DNA of 14,722 bases from Treponema sp. (lineage in GTDB: Bacteria > Spirochaetota > Spirochaetia > Treponematales > Breznakiellaceae). The DNA lies in assembly GCA_031289935.1 (NCBI GenBank), contig JAITON010000040.1, positions 1 to 14,722 of the forward strand, given 5' to 3'. The translations under genes were made by a program, and so were the position numbers. The notes below the pieces were generated by a model that made no database searches, was not told where the DNA came from, and saw only the letters and a program-made list of their open reading frames with translations. Shown piece by piece: positions 6,334 through 13,584 of the stretch (position 1 is its first letter; every line of letters starts with the position of its first letter).

Positions 6334-7503
6334 TTGGCACTATACTACGGGAGCTTCGCGCCGGGTCTGCAAACCCTGATTGCCGCTGTGGTCCGGGAGC
6401 GGTTAAGTGATGTGATTATCCACAAGCTTCTGGAGGGGGCGCTTTTGTTCGAAACCTCCCTGAGTTACGACCGGCTCAACTTCTTCTGCTTCAACAATAT
6501 CTTTGCAGTTATCAGTGTGAGGGAAGCCCGGGAGGCCGGAGATCCCCAAAGCGCCCTGGAAGCCCATATCCGCTCGGCCTTTGGCGGCATAATTCCTGCC
6601 GATGAGTCGGTCCTGGCGCTCAACAACCGGAAAATTCGTAGCTTTAGGCTGATCGCTTCCCTGGAAAACCGGCTGGTTTCCCTGGACAACGGTCTCCTGG
6701 CCCGGGCCGAGGGCTATATTGCGATGCGGTCCGGGATGCGGCCCCACCGGTCCCGGCCCGACACGGAGTTCTGGTTTCTCTACCGCAGCGAAGGTTTCTC
6801 GGTCTTTATGAAGCGGCTCAGCCGGCACGCTTCCTGGGAAAAGTCCCTCCACTCAGGTGAGCTGCCGCCGCCCCTGGCCTGGACTCTCTGCTGGCTCTCA
6901 CGGCCTTGTTTCGGCGAAACCGTAGCCGACCCCTTCTGTGGCTACGGTTCCATCCCGGCGGCCCGGCTTAAGTATTTCCCCAAGGCGATGGTCCATGCCT
7001 CCGATACCAATGAAACCGTCCTGGCCTACACCCGTAAGAAGCTCGCCGGACTGGGGAGCGGCGGCGAAAGCCGCATCGAAAGGGCCAACGCCTTTAGCCT
7101 GGCGGAGCGTTTCCCCGGAGGACTGGACGCCGTCATCACCGACCCGCCCTGGGGCCTCTACGAGCCTCCGGGTCCAGCCAAGGCTGCCCGCCGGGGAAGG
7201 CCCGGAGCCGCGCAGAGAGAACTGCCGGTTAAGGTCAAGTTAATCAGCGGTTCCCTGGAGCGCTTCTACGCCGATATGGCTGTCGTTTTTGCCGCAGCCC
7301 TCAAGAGCGGCGGCCGGGCCGTGGTACTGACGGCCTGCGGGAAGGAGCTCCTGGCCGGGGTGGAAAGGGCAGGGAGCCTGGCGGTAGAGGCGGATCTCCC
7401 GGTACTGGTCTCCGGGAAAAAGGCCCGGATCATCGTACTGGAGAAACCCCCAACGCCCTTATTGCCGCCACCGCCTTTAGGGCGTTCTTGGCGGAGTTGT
7501 TGA
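6334..7503 (+). CDS. THUMP-type RNA N2-guanine methyltransferase (UPF0020)
   Basis: The 389-residue protein resembles the RlmL/TrmN/Trm14 group, which methylate guanine N2 in rRNA or tRNA. The N-terminal 150 residues, YYGSFAPGLQTLI onward, have the character of a THUMP-like RNA-binding region. The catalytic half has an AdoMet site, ADPFCGYGSIPAARL (Asp199), then D270-P-P-W-G in VITDPPWGLYE, the motif of exocyclic amino methyltransferases. The start is TTG with GGAG at 6323-6326 seven bases before it; no ATG fits. A basic loop (KAARRGRPGAAQR) follows the DPPWG motif. The 3' end overlaps rnhB by 27 bp tail to tail. The substrate (tRNA or rRNA) cannot be read from sequence. Confidence 0.8.
   Translation: MALYYGSFAPGLQTLIAAVVRERLSDVIIHKLLEGALLFETSLSYDRLNFFCFNNIFAVISVREAREAGDPQSALEAHIRSAFGGIIPADESVLALNNRKIRSFRLIASLENRLVSLDNGLLARAEGYIAMRSGMRPHRSRPDTEFWFLYRSEGFSVFMKRLSRHASWEKSLHSGELPPPLAWTLCWLSRPCFGETVADPFCGYGSIPAARLKYFPKAMVHASDTNETVLAYTRKKLAGLGSGGESRIERANAFSLAERFPGGLDAVITDPPWGLYEPPGPAKAARRGRPGAAQRELPVKVKLISGSLERFYADMAVVFAAALKSGGRAVVLTACGKELLAGVERAGSLAVEADLPVLVSGKKARIIVLEKPPTPLLPPPPLGRSWRSC
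7452..7486. terminator. Hairpin in the convergent methyltransferase/rnhB overlap
   Basis: AACGCCCT (7452-7459) and AGGGCGTT (7479-7486) form a perfect 8-bp inverted repeat with a 19-nt loop. It spans the point where the two converging genes end. There is no T-tract on either strand, so it is only a possible bidirectional termination or RNA-processing structure. Confidence 0.35.
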
Positions 7504-8070
7504 TCGCAGGGTAAAACTCAGCCGTTGGATGGGCGAAGGCCCGTACTGGGCGATGAGCGCCCGGTGTTCCCTGGTGGGATATCCCTTGTGCTTCTCATAA
7601 CGGTATTCTGGATAGAGCCGGGCGTACTCGGCCATCTTCCGGTCCCGTTCGGTCTTGGCCAGAATTGAAGCGGCCATTACCTCGGGAACCTTGCTGTCGG
7701 CCTTGACCAGGGCCTTGCACGGGACAGCCCAGGCCAGGTCCGGTGTGTAGAGGCCGTCAACAATGGCCTCGCCGGGGATACTACCGGGGAAGCGTTCCCG
7801 CATATCGGCGTAGGCCCGACTCATGGCCAAAAGGCTGGCCCGGAGGATATTGAGGGCGTCGATCTCCTCGTGGGTCGCCCAGCCGATACCCCAAGCGGCT
7901 GCGTCCCGGAGGATAATCTCCCGGGCAGCTTCCCGGTGGGCCTCGCTCAGCACCTTAGAGTCGGCGAGGATTTCCCGGGGAAAGTTTCCGGGCAGAATCA
8001 CTGCAGCGGCAGAGACCGGCCCGGCTAGAGGACCCCGGCCCGCCTCGTCAATCCCGCAAATTAGCTTCAT
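7477..8070 (-). CDS. rnhB: Ribonuclease HII
   Basis: RNase HII nicks RNA in RNA-DNA hybrids, mainly at single embedded ribonucleotides, and helps remove primers. The 197-residue product begins MKLICGIDEAGRGPLAGPV, with catalytic Asp8 and Glu9. It continues with Asp105 (IVDG) and Asp125 in KADSKVPEVMAASILAKTERDR, then YPEYRYEKHKGYPTREHR. The ATG at 8070 begins the conserved domain directly; a longer frame to 8130 would add 20 unrelated residues. The ATG lies inside the upstream phosphoribosyltransferase gene (23-bp overlap, different frame) with no strong ribosome site, so translational coupling is likely. Its stop lies inside the converging methyltransferase gene. Confidence 0.95.
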   Translation of the reverse strand: MKLICGIDEAGRGPLAGPVSAAAVILPGNFPREILADSKVLSEAHREAAREIILRDAAAWGIGWATHEEIDALNILRASLLAMSRAYADMRERFPGSIPGEAIVDGLYTPDLAWAVPCKALVKADSKVPEVMAASILAKTERDRKMAEYARLYPEYRYEKHKGYPTREHRALIAQYGPSPIQRLSFTLRSTTPPRTP

Positions 8071-8677
8071 GGTGCATGGTTTCCAGGATTTCCCGGAGCT
8101 CGGGATCAGCGGCGTAGTAGTGGGTCTCAAGCTCCTCCGGCCTAAGGCCCACGAGCTCGTGACTCATGTAGTGGATCCAGCGGTCCTCGTCCTGTACCGA
8201 AAGCTCGTGCTTCCGGCACCAGTAATCGGGCTGAATGCGGAGCTGGTCGGGTTTATCGTAGAAATACTTGTAGTCGTGGACCGCCACTTTGAGATCGTTC
8301 CGGGGGATGCCCTTGTCCAGAATCAGCTCCGCCAGGTGATTGATGGTCCGGCCGGTGTCAAAAATATCATCCACCAGAAGCACCTTGTCTCCCACCCGGA
8401 GGTATTCGGGGGCATAGGTCCAGCCCTCAACCTTGATCTTGGGGCTCGATTCCCTAACTCCGGTATAGGACCGGGCCACCACTGCGGCATAATAGACCGG
8501 ACGCTCAGCCTCCCGGCGGAGAATCTTGAAGTACTCGCTGATCACGTTCCCCAGGTAGGCTCCGCCCCGAAGGGAGACGTAGATTACGTCGGGAACGAAG
8601 CCGTCCCGGTAGATATGATGGGCCAGCCTGAGGGCATTGTTGCGGACCGTATCGTAGGGTAAAAATTCCTTCTGCAT
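8048..8677 (-). CDS. Phosphoribosyltransferase (purine-salvage type)
   Basis: The 209-residue protein has the type I phosphoribosyltransferase signature VLLVDDIFDTGRT (Asp103-Asp104), which binds PRPP, and VIYVSLRGGAYLGN near 31-44, the loop that contacts pyrophosphate. The overall pattern suits hypoxanthine/xanthine/guanine salvage, but the base specificity is not readable. The ATG at 8677 is preferred because GAGG sits five bases before it. A GTG six bases further upstream would add two residues. It starts 11 bp after the rhomboid stop and overlaps rnhB by 23 bp, so the three genes probably share a transcript. Confidence 0.85.
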   Translation of the reverse strand: MQKEFLPYDTVRNNALRLAHHIYRDGFVPDVIYVSLRGGAYLGNVISEYFKILRREAERPVYYAAVVARSYTGVRESSPKIKVEGWTYAPEYLRVGDKVLLVDDIFDTGRTINHLAELILDKGIPRNDLKVAVHDYKYFYDKPDQLRIQPDYWCRKHELSVQDEDRWIHYMSHELVGLRPEELETHYYAADPELREILETMHHEANLRD

Positions 8678-8688
8678 AAGCACCTCAA

Positions 8689-9264
8689 TTACTCAATAAG
8701 TTTTACCCGCTTCCCGGGACGAAAGAATCCGAAGAGGCTCCCACAGAAACCACCGGCGATATGGGCGAATTGGGAGATATCATCGGAGCTAAAGGAGTCG
8801 ATGATTTCCCGCCCCAGGTAGAGAGCCAGAATCAGAATGAAAGTGAGGGGAATCTCCCCCTTGCTAAAGTTGGTAAAGGAGGCCAGGAGGATCATCATAA
8901 AGACCACCCCCGATGCGCCCAAAAGCCCGGTGGGGAAGAAGAGCACGTTCAGGACACCGGTAACCAGGGCGGTGATAAGGATCATCAAGAAGAGGGCCCG
9001 GGACCCGTAGTTGGCCTCCAGGATAGGCCCCAGGAGCAATATAAAGGAAAAGTTTGCAAGGAAGTGATCCAGGTTCGCGTGGCCCAGCACGTGAGTAAAG
9101 AGAGTGATCCAGCAGCGGATGTCCCCCGCGTTAAAGCTCCCCCGGCCCGGCGCGGCGAACCAGGTCCCGGTGAGGCCCTGGAACAAGGTCAGGCTCAGGA
9201 TCAGCACCATCGCGCTGATAAAGGTGAAGGTCAAGGTGGTGGGGGCATTGTATTTGATTCTCAC
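8689..9264 (-). CDS. Rhomboid family intramembrane serine protease
   Basis: Rhomboids cleave transmembrane substrates within the bilayer. The 191-residue product is largely hydrophobic, with about six membrane segments. It carries the catalytic dyad Ser118 (G-A-S-G) and His168 (AHIAGGFCGSLFGF), plus His67 and Asn71 in HFLANF, which shape the oxyanion hole, so it should be active. The start is GTG at 9264, set by AAGGAGGAG six to seven bases upstream. A longer open frame to 9654 is only the antisense of the exonuclease gene and is rejected. It lies 16 bp after that gene's stop. Its substrate is unknown; nothing nearby is an obvious target. Confidence 0.9.
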   Translation of the reverse strand: MRIKYNAPTTLTFTFISAMVLILSLTLFQGLTGTWFAAPGRGSFNAGDIRCWITLFTHVLGHANLDHFLANFSFILLLGPILEANYGSRALFLMILITALVTGVLNVLFFPTGLLGASGVVFMMILLASFTNFSKGEIPLTFILILALYLGREIIDSFSSDDISQFAHIAGGFCGSLFGFFRPGKRVKLIE

Positions 9265-9280
9265 GGTATGCTCCTCCTTA

Positions 9281-10063
9281 CTATAGGGCAAGATCGATTT
9301 CCACCGGGCAATGGTCGGAGCCATAGACATCGGTACGGATCCGGGCGCTCTTGACCTGGGGTATAAAAGCCTTGTCCACGCAGTGATAGTCGATCCGCCA
9401 GCCCACATTCCGCTCCCGGGTGCCGGGGACACGCTGGGTCCACCAACTGTAGTGTTCCGGCTCTTCGGGGTAGAAATGACGGAAGCTATCCACGTACCCG
9501 GCAATGGTAAAAGTATCCATCCAGGCCCGTTCCTCGGGCAGGTAGCCGGCGTTTCCTTCGTTTTGCTTGGGATGAGCCAGATCAATGGCCCTATGGGCGA
9601 TATTATAGTCTCCGCAGAGCAGGATGTGCCGGCCCTGGGACACCAGGCTATCACAGAGCTTCAGCATGGCGGCGCAAAAACCCAGCTTGTAGGGGAGCCT
9701 GGCGCCCGCGTCCTGAGAGTTGGGAAAGTAGGCGCAGAGCAGGACAAAGCCGGGAAAATCCGCCCGGAGCACCCGGCCCTCATCGTCATATTCTGGAACA
9801 CCCATAAAGCCGGTCTTTTCCGGCGCTATCCGGCTGTAGATGGCCGTGCCGGAATAACCCTTCCGTTTGGCGCTGGCCCAGAAGACCTCGTAGGGCCGTC
9901 CCCTGGAATCGGCAGGGTGGAGCAGTTCCGGGGAAAGCTGCCCCGGTTCGGCCTTGGTTTCCTGTAGGCAGAGGACATCCGGGGAATCTTCCTTAAACCA
10001 GGTCAAAAACCCCCGTTTTTCCACCGCCCGTATCCCGTTGACATTCCACGATAAAATACGCAT
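9281..10063 (-). CDS. xth: Exodeoxyribonuclease III / AP endonuclease
   Basis: This Mg-dependent base-excision repair nuclease cuts at abasic sites and removes 3' blocks. The 260-residue product has full family motifs: MRILSWNVNGIRA (Asn7), CLQETK (metal-binding Glu35), AYFPN near 111-115, GDYNIAH (Asp152, Asn154), NVGWRIDY, and the terminal SDHCPVEI (Asp250, His251). The ATG at 10063 starts the domain exactly; the frame runs to 10147 but adds no conserved residues. No ribosome site is close to the ATG, and a TATATT lies only ten bases before it, so a leaderless transcript is possible. It appears to head the run xth, rhomboid, phosphoribosyltransferase, rnhB. exoA would be an equally valid name. 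Confidence 0.95.
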   Translation of the reverse strand: MRILSWNVNGIRAVEKRGFLTWFKEDSPDVLCLQETKAEPGQLSPELLHPADSRGRPYEVFWASAKRKGYSGTAIYSRIAPEKTGFMGVPEYDDEGRVLRADFPGFVLLCAYFPNSQDAGARLPYKLGFCAAMLKLCDSLVSQGRHILLCGDYNIAHRAIDLAHPKQNEGNAGYLPEERAWMDTFTIAGYVDSFRHFYPEEPEHYSWWTQRVPGTRERNVGWRIDYHCVDKAFIPQVKSARIRTDVYGSDHCPVEIDLAL

Positions 10064-10123
10064 AGTTCTAATATAACAGATCGTTGCTTTTTCTCCTAGA
10101 CTCGGTATTCCGCAATCAGCGCG

Positions 10124-10144
10124 CTCCCTAGGGAGGTGGCCACC
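10124..10144. promoter_or_regulatory. Adjacent perfect palindromes between xth and nifS
   Basis: CTCCCTAGGGAG (10124-10135) and GGTGGCCACC (10135-10144) are perfect palindromes that share one base. They sit in the divergent gap, ten bases upstream of the nifS -35. The position suits an operator, but no known regulator is recognised from the sequence. Confidence 0.4.
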
Positions 10145-10153
10145 CACTCCCCC

Positions 10154-10182
10154 TTTACCAAAAGACTAAATAGCAGTATACT
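10154..10182 (+). promoter_or_regulatory. Sigma-70 promoter of nifS-nifU
   Basis: TTTACC (10154-10159, four of six) and TATACT (10177-10182, five of six) are 17 bp apart. The predicted start is about 10189, giving a leader of only about 11 bases before the nifS ATG at 10200. Confidence 0.7.
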
Positions 10183-10199
10183 AAACTCAGAGAGTTACT

Positions 10200-11357
10200 A
10201 TGGATACACATATATATCTGGATTATAACGCTACTACCCCCCTGCGGCCCGAGATAAGGGCCGCTATGATCGATTCCTTTGACCTCTACGGTAACGCATC
10301 CAGCATGCACGCATCGGGGCGGGCGGCCCGGGTCCGGGTCGAAGACTCCCGGCGGGCCCTGGCGGAACTGATCGGAGCGAAACCGGGGGAGATTATCTTT
10401 ACCTCCGGGGGGTCCGAATCGAATAACACGGTCTTTAAGACCATGGGCAGCCTCATGACCAGGGGAGAGCGGAACGAGATCATCACCACGGCCATAGAGC
10501 ACCCCTGTGTGCTCAATTCCGCCGAAAACTTGAGGTCCCTGGGCTATACCGTCAGCTTTTTGCCCGTGGACGGCGACGGCAAGTTGGATATGGGGGCCCT
10601 CAAGAAAGCCCTTTCGAAAAAGACCCTCCTCGTGTCGGTGATGATGGCCAATAACGAGATCGGTACGGTCCAGGATATCCCCGCCATTGCCTCCCTGGCA
10701 AAGGCCGCCGGGAGCCTGGTGCATACCGATGCGGTTCAGGCCGTTGGGAAGATTCCCGTGGACGTGAACGCGCTGGGTGTGGACTACCTCACCATGTCCT
10801 GCCACAAGATCTACGGGCCCAAGGGGATCGGGGCCCTCTATGTGCGGAAGGGCTCGCCCCTCTTCCCCCTGATCCACGGGGGCCATCAGGAAGACGGTTT
10901 CCGGGCCGGCACCTACAACAACCAAGGGATTCTGGGCTTCGGGGCCGCAGCCCGGCTCGCCGGGGAGAGCCTTGCCGAATATGCCCTGGAGATGGGCCGC
11001 CTGCGGACGCGGCTTCGGGACGGGCTCCTGGCGGCGGTTCCCCGTATCAAGGTGAACGGCCATCCAAGGGACGTGCTCCCCAATACCTTAAACGTCTCCT
11101 TCCCCGGCGCCGAGGGGGAGGCCATTCTTTTGTCCCTGGACCTGGCGGGCATTGAGGTTTCCACAGGTTCGGCCTGCGCGTCCGGGAGCCTGGAACCATC
11201 CCATGTGCTCCTGGCCATCGGGGCGGGGCCGGAGCTGGCCCACGGCTCCATCCGCTTCAGCCTGGGCTGGGGCATTACTCATGAAGCTATCGACTATGTG
11301 ATCAAAACCCTGCCGCCTATTATCGCGCGGCTGCGGGCCATGTCAACCTTAACATAA
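10200..11357 (+). CDS. nifS: Cysteine desulfurase (NifS/IscS family)
   Basis: This PLP enzyme takes sulfur from cysteine, as a persulfide, for Fe-S cluster assembly. The 385-residue product starts with IYLDYNATTPLRPE. It has SGGSESNN near 77-84, ANNEIGTVQ near 151-159, HTDAVQAVGK near 176-185, the PLP lysine Lys203 in SCHKIYGPKGIGALYV, and the catalytic Cys326 in STGSACASG, followed by EPSHVL. The short active-site loop is that of the NifS/IscS (class I) group. nifU follows after 12 bp, giving a donor-scaffold pair. No iscR, iscA, hscA or fdx is present, so this looks like the minimal NIF-type system of anaerobes. Nitrogen fixation is not implied. Confidence 0.94.
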   Translation: MDTHIYLDYNATTPLRPEIRAAMIDSFDLYGNASSMHASGRAARVRVEDSRRALAELIGAKPGEIIFTSGGSESNNTVFKTMGSLMTRGERNEIITTAIEHPCVLNSAENLRSLGYTVSFLPVDGDGKLDMGALKKALSKKTLLVSVMMANNEIGTVQDIPAIASLAKAAGSLVHTDAVQAVGKIPVDVNALGVDYLTMSCHKIYGPKGIGALYVRKGSPLFPLIHGGHQEDGFRAGTYNNQGILGFGAAARLAGESLAEYALEMGRLRTRLRDGLLAAVPRIKVNGHPRDVLPNTLNVSFPGAEGEAILLSLDLAGIEVSTGSACASGSLEPSHVLLAIGAGPELAHGSIRFSLGWGITHEAIDYVIKTLPPIIARLRAMSTLT

Positions 11358-11369
11358 AAGGAGAAAACG

Positions 11370-11963
11370 ATGTCAGACTGGTTATATTCGGATACGGTCA
11401 AGGATCATTTCACCAACCCCCGGAACGTGCTTTTGGGGGATGAATCGGACTTTGCCGCCAACGCCCGGGGACAGACCGGGAATATCAAGTGCGGGGATCA
11501 GATGCTCATGCTCCTCAAGATCAAAGACGATCTCATTATTGACGTGCGCTGGAAGACCTACGGTTGCGCCAGCGCCATCGCGTCCACGAGTATGCTTTCG
11601 GAGATCGTCAAGGGGATGAGCATCGCCCAGGCCTACACCCTCAGGCCCGAAGACCTGGTGGCCAAGCTCGGGGGGCTCCCGGAGTATAAGATCCACTGCT
11701 CGGTTCTGGGGGATAAGGCCCTGCGGGCGGCCATCGACGACTACCTCGCCCAGACGGGCCGGCCGGGGATGCTCAAAGAGGCCGCCACGGAAATCTGCCA
11801 CTGCCTCAATATCACCGACAAAGACATCGAAACGGCCTGGCAGAACGGCGCCCGGACCTGGGAAGACTTACAAAAGGCCACCAAGATCGGCACCGTCTGC
11901 GGCGGCTGCAAGGAAAAGGCCCTGGAACTCCTCCACGAGTTCCAGCACATCTACGGCGCCTAG
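11370..11963 (+). CDS. nifU: NifU-type Fe-S scaffold (IscU + BFD-like [2Fe-2S] domain)
   Basis: NifU builds Fe-S clusters from sulfur supplied by NifS. Residues 1-130 are an IscU-like domain with cluster ligands Cys41, Cys66 and Cys110 and the conserved Asp43 (KCGDQM). Residues 138-197 are a BFD-like [2Fe-2S] domain with Cys143-X-Cys145 (EICHCLNITDKDIE) and Cys177-X2-Cys180 (TVCGGCKEKA). The C-terminal Nfu domain of full-length nitrogen-fixer NifU is absent; at 197 residues the protein is a two-domain form. AAGGAG lies six bases before the ATG. The TAG stop shares CTAG with the stop of the converging P83/100-like gene. Confidence 0.92.
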   Translation: MSDWLYSDTVKDHFTNPRNVLLGDESDFAANARGQTGNIKCGDQMLMLLKIKDDLIIDVRWKTYGCASAIASTSMLSEIVKGMSIAQAYTLRPEDLVAKLGGLPEYKIHCSVLGDKALRAAIDDYLAQTGRPGMLKEAATEICHCLNITDKDIETAWQNGARTWEDLQKATKIGTVCGGCKEKALELLHEFQHIYGA

Positions 11964-13573
11964 TTCCTCAAAGCCTCCGTCAGGTTCGTCATATCGAGGA
12001 CCAGAGCGCTGCCGTCGGCCCGCTGGCTGATGATCATGCTGCCCTGGATCAGTACCGAGGCCCAGGGGTGGACCGCCACCGTGGATTGGGCCTGGAGTTC
12101 CAGGTCCGTATTAAACCGGGCCAGGTAATAGCTCCCCCCCGACACGGTAATGGCGTAGAGATTGTTCCCGCTTACCCAGATCATGCTCTGGGGGTGGATA
12201 TCCACGGCCCCCTGGTTCGTCATCTCCAGGGTCTGGCTGTTGATCTCCACCAGACGGATTGCCTGGTTGGCCCCCTGGTTGCTCCCGGCCACGGCAAAGA
12301 GCCGGCCCCCCACGAGGGTAATAGTCCTGACGTTTACCGTGTTCAGGGCCGAACGCCGGGTCTCCTGCCCCGTGGAACTGTCCAGCCGGACAATGCTGCC
12401 CAGTTGATTCTGGGAATCCGCGAGCCGCGCCCCCAGCACCCCGGAAGCCGCCGCCGGGGGAGCAGCCGTCTGGGGACTCCCCCCCGCGATAATCGTCTGC
12501 TGATCCCCGGCGATCTCCTGCCGGTCCTGGCGGGCCTCTTCGGCCTTTTGCTCGGCAAAGGCCTCGGTCTCGTCCGCAGCCTCACGGCGGTCTGTCAGGG
12601 TCTCTTCCCGCTGGTCCAGAGCCGCTTCCTGCTGCTCAAGGGCCTGCTCCCGCTCGTCCAGGGCTGCGGCCTGCTGCGCCGCCTCATCGGGGGTTAGATT
12701 GCCCGCCGCCTCATCGGCCTGGAGCTGCTCCCGGTCCCGCTCAAGGTCCTGCCGTTCCTGGGCCGCTTCCTCCCGCTCCCCGGCGACGTTCTGCGCTTCC
12801 CGGGCAATATCCTCCCGCTCCATGGCGGCCTGCTCTGCGGCGGCGTCGGCCTCCCGCTCTTTAAGGTCCACCATATCCTGCCGCTGATCAATGCCCATCC
12901 CTTCCTCGGAACGCATCTGATCGATGACCTCCGCAGAGGTGATGGCGCTCGTGTCTACCGAGCTTAAGCCTTCCCGGCCCAGGGGGATCAGGATCAGGGT
13001 CCGGCCCGGCCATTCGTCATAGCGGATCGACAGCCCGGCCTGGCCGGGAGTCAGCCGGTTTAAGACCGGCAGCTTGTAGCGGGAGCTGAAATAGTCCCAG
13101 TTCCCCCGGAACACCGCGTTATAAATCGTGATAAATTCCGCCAGCAGGGCCGCGTCATCCGCAGAATACCCATAGGCGGCCTGCAAATAGCCCTGGATGA
13201 TCGACCGGAGATTCCTGATATGGTCCACCCCCGTATCAACCCCCAGGCCGAAGATGTCCGCGTTGAGCCGGCCCGGTTCGCCGTCGCTGACCGAGTGAAT
13301 TACGAAGTAGCGGGTTTGACCCCCCGCTTCGGCAAGGCCGAGATTGACCAGGCTCCCCAGCCCCGTACCGATGCTCAGGATCTGGGCCCGGGAATCAATC
13401 ACCGCGTGGGGGCCCTCGTAGCTGAAAAAGTTAATGTTCCCCGGCAGGCCCTGGTTCAACTCGTCCCGGTCCACCTCCTGGGCGCCCAGAATAGAGAAAG
13501 ACAGGACGCAGAGCACACAGAGGGCGCACAGCGTACGCAACGCAGGGATTTTTTTAACACACAAAGGGTTCAT
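11960..13573 (-). CDS. P83/100-like secreted coiled-coil protein
   Basis: The 537-residue architecture matches the P83/100 antigen family of spirochaetes. Order: signal peptide 1-31 (basic KK, Leu/Cys-rich core, cut likely after GA31); a globular part about 32-225 with YEGPHAVIDSRAQI; a long highly charged coiled coil about 230-363, rich in Glu, Ala, Gln and Arg; then a beta-rich C-terminal part about 370-537 with repeated strand motifs (GGRLFAVAGS, GNNLYAITVSGGSYYLARF) resembling propeller blades. The family's biochemical role is not settled; periplasmic or surface-linked location is inferred. AAGGAG precedes the ATG. It follows the PPC-domain gene by 11 bp and shares its promoter. The signal peptide is encoded by repeat-like DNA. 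Confidence 0.85.
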   Translation of the reverse strand: MNPLCVKKIPALRTLCALCVLCVLSFSILGAQEVDRDELNQGLPGNINFFSYEGPHAVIDSRAQILSIGTGLGSLVNLGLAEAGGQTRYFVIHSVSDGEPGRLNADIFGLGVDTGVDHIRNLRSIIQGYLQAAYGYSADDAALLAEFITIYNAVFRGNWDYFSSRYKLPVLNRLTPGQAGLSIRYDEWPGRTLILIPLGREGLSSVDTSAITSAEVIDQMRSEEGMGIDQRQDMVDLKEREADAAAEQAAMEREDIAREAQNVAGEREEAAQERQDLERDREQLQADEAAGNLTPDEAAQQAAALDEREQALEQQEAALDQREETLTDRREAADETEAFAEQKAEEARQDRQEIAGDQQTIIAGGSPQTAAPPAAASGVLGARLADSQNQLGSIVRLDSSTGQETRRSALNTVNVRTITLVGGRLFAVAGSNQGANQAIRLVEINSQTLEMTNQGAVDIHPQSMIWVSGNNLYAITVSGGSYYLARFNTDLELQAQSTVAVHPWASVLIQGSMIISQRADGSALVLDMTNLTEALRN

Positions 13574-13584
13574 AGGACTTCTCC

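Noticed and set aside
7823..8662. 279-codon plus-strand ORF
   Set aside because: Antisense to rnhB and the phosphoribosyltransferase, both of which show catalytic motifs.
8689..9654. 321-residue N-terminally extended rhomboid
   Set aside because: The extra residues are antisense to exonuclease III and not membrane-like; GTG 9264 has a strong Shine-Dalgarno.
8761..9967. Plus-strand ORFs of about 200 codons (8761-9354 and 9311-9967)
   Set aside because: Shadows of the rhomboid and exonuclease III genes, which have full catalytic motifs on the minus strand.
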